Assembly (NCBI GenBank): GCA_963970005.1
Contig: CAXAMN010026695.1
Location: 330,363 to 394,362 of the forward strand
DNA: 64,000 nucleotides
Direction of reading: 5' to 3'
Origin: Durusdinium trenchii
Taxonomy: Eukaryota; Sar; Dinophyceae; Suessiales; Symbiodiniaceae
Part shown: positions 63,191-64,000 of the stretch, piece by piece
Numbering within the stretch: position 1 is the stretch's first letter
How the letters are laid out: every line of letters begins with the position of its first letter
Position numbers and translations under genes: made by a program
Notes under the pieces: generated by a model
Seen by the model: only the letters and a program-made list of their open reading frames with translations
What the model was told of the DNA's origin: nothing
Databases searched by the model: none

Positions 63191-63494
63191 ACGTGCTTTG
63201 CCAGCAAACGATTCAACATACAAATACAAACAATTTCACAAGACGACTTGGCACGGACCACTGACTTCAAACTTGTGTATTGAAAAAGATGCAGACTCCG
63301 TTTTTTTTCGAAATTTGGTTTTCAGACATAATTGCAAACAATACTTCATAATATGTCGCTAATCGAACAAATTGTGTCCCAATCCGGCGACCCAGATTAT
63401 GTCGGACTATTAATAATTCATATAAGCATTAATCTGTCATGTTTGTAAAGACTCAATCGGGCAAGCGTTTCAACCAGAGTGAACAAATCCGTCC

Positions 63495-63690
63495 AACACG
63501 ATGTGGGGACAACCCATTGGGAGCTGACAACAACCTGACAACAACCTGCTGAGCCATACAAAAACTTGAGTCTCTAATGAAGCACCTTGTACACAAGAGA
63601 TTTGACGCACCTGCGGAGAGGGTTCCTCAAACCTCAGTCCACCAGGATCCTTACTGAGATCATCCTGTGATACATCGCCAATCCTCTGCA
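63495..63690 (-). CDS. Exon, paralogous copy B, plus downstream block
   Basis: At 63,690-63,608 the minus strand reads DVSQDDLSKDPGGLRFEEPS then PQV before a GTGCGT donor-like site; 63,543-63,495 matches 62,352-62,396. See the plus-strand copy for the comparison. No family is recognised. Confidence 0.5.
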
Positions 63691-63715
63691 TATGCCTAAT
63701 TGTGCTCAAGGCCAT

Positions 63716-64000
63716 CTGCTAAGAAAAGTCAAGCTTACTGCTCAAAGTTACTTCTACTTTGGCTCTAGCTGATTTTGGACCCTTTGATCACTTTGGACCC
63801 TTGCATGCAAAGAAATCCGCCCGCACCGAAGGTGCCGAGGGCGTTATGGAGGCTCAGGGCAACAGCAATCGGAAGAAATCTGCTAGATAAGTCTTAAGCT
63901 TTAGCTTGGGGGGGGGGCCGTGTTTGCTCGGGCACAGCATTTACAGTGTTTTTTGAAGGCTGATACAAATAGACATGTTCTTGGAGCCAGCGTTGGCGAT
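63716..64000. other. No gene recognised at the right edge
   Basis: Short frames and a run of nine G near 63,909. The window ends here. Confidence 0.4.

Noticed and set aside
1..64000. tRNA, rRNA or other structural RNA genes
   Set aside because: No tRNA cloverleaf with internal promoter boxes or rRNA-like block was recognised by eye; a tRNAscan or Infernal run would be needed to exclude them.

Overview
This window looks like nuclear DNA of a dinoflagellate, most likely a Symbiodiniaceae-type alga. The reasons are its intermediate GC content with AT-rich islands, short exon-like blocks split by introns, no operon structure, many microsatellites and minisatellites, and retroelement and orphan protein families that I associate with dinoflagellates. 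The organism call is inference; no rRNA, tRNA or complete spliced-leader site was found to anchor it.

Layout. 0-7 kb: mostly non-coding, with a 98-bp palindrome, a BspA-type leucine-rich-repeat remnant, a GA microsatellite, a weak coding block and a 600-bp (ACT)n tract. 6,982-17,080: a structurally complete Ty1/copia LTR retrotransposon with 175-bp LTRs, TG...CA ends and a CAAGA target-site duplication. Its polyprotein is split over several frames and carries a cytosine-C5-methyltransferase-like domain between protease and integrase. 17.6-19.4 kb: an AT island with strong strand-biased loss of C outside CpG, running into a broken LINE with an AP-endonuclease-type domain.

20.5-38.9 kb: almost all coding signal is on the minus strand. 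A K/E-rich, multi-exon coding region (21.6-26.7 kb) and scattered exons (27-31 kb) lie downstream of an orphan gene (31.4-36.6 kb) with an HMG-box-like segment and a C2HC zinc finger. Both sides of the orphan gene carry exons matching C5-methyltransferase motifs: I, IV and VI at 37.3-38.1 kb, and VIII at 30 kb. This suggests a DNMT-like gene interrupted by the orphan gene. 39.2-41.2 kb: three tandem-repeat arrays with a 10-N assembly gap. 41.2-43.1 kb: a second AT island with the opposite strand bias.

43-46 kb: a probable minus-strand multi-exon gene of unknown function containing a 21-bp minisatellite. 46.5-50.5 kb: two parts of a plus-strand LINE RNase H flank a minus-strand retroelement with a gag-like ORF and a second, degenerate methyltransferase-like domain. 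50.5-64 kb: gene-poor, with minisatellites, a degenerate 'CATGTCAGC' array and an inverted pair of paralogous exons near the right end.

The window therefore has three separate C5-methyltransferase-like sequences, two of them in retroelements, beside two islands with deamination-like base composition. Many coding regions carry single-base frameshifts. Decay or assembly indels could each explain them, and the sequence alone cannot decide.
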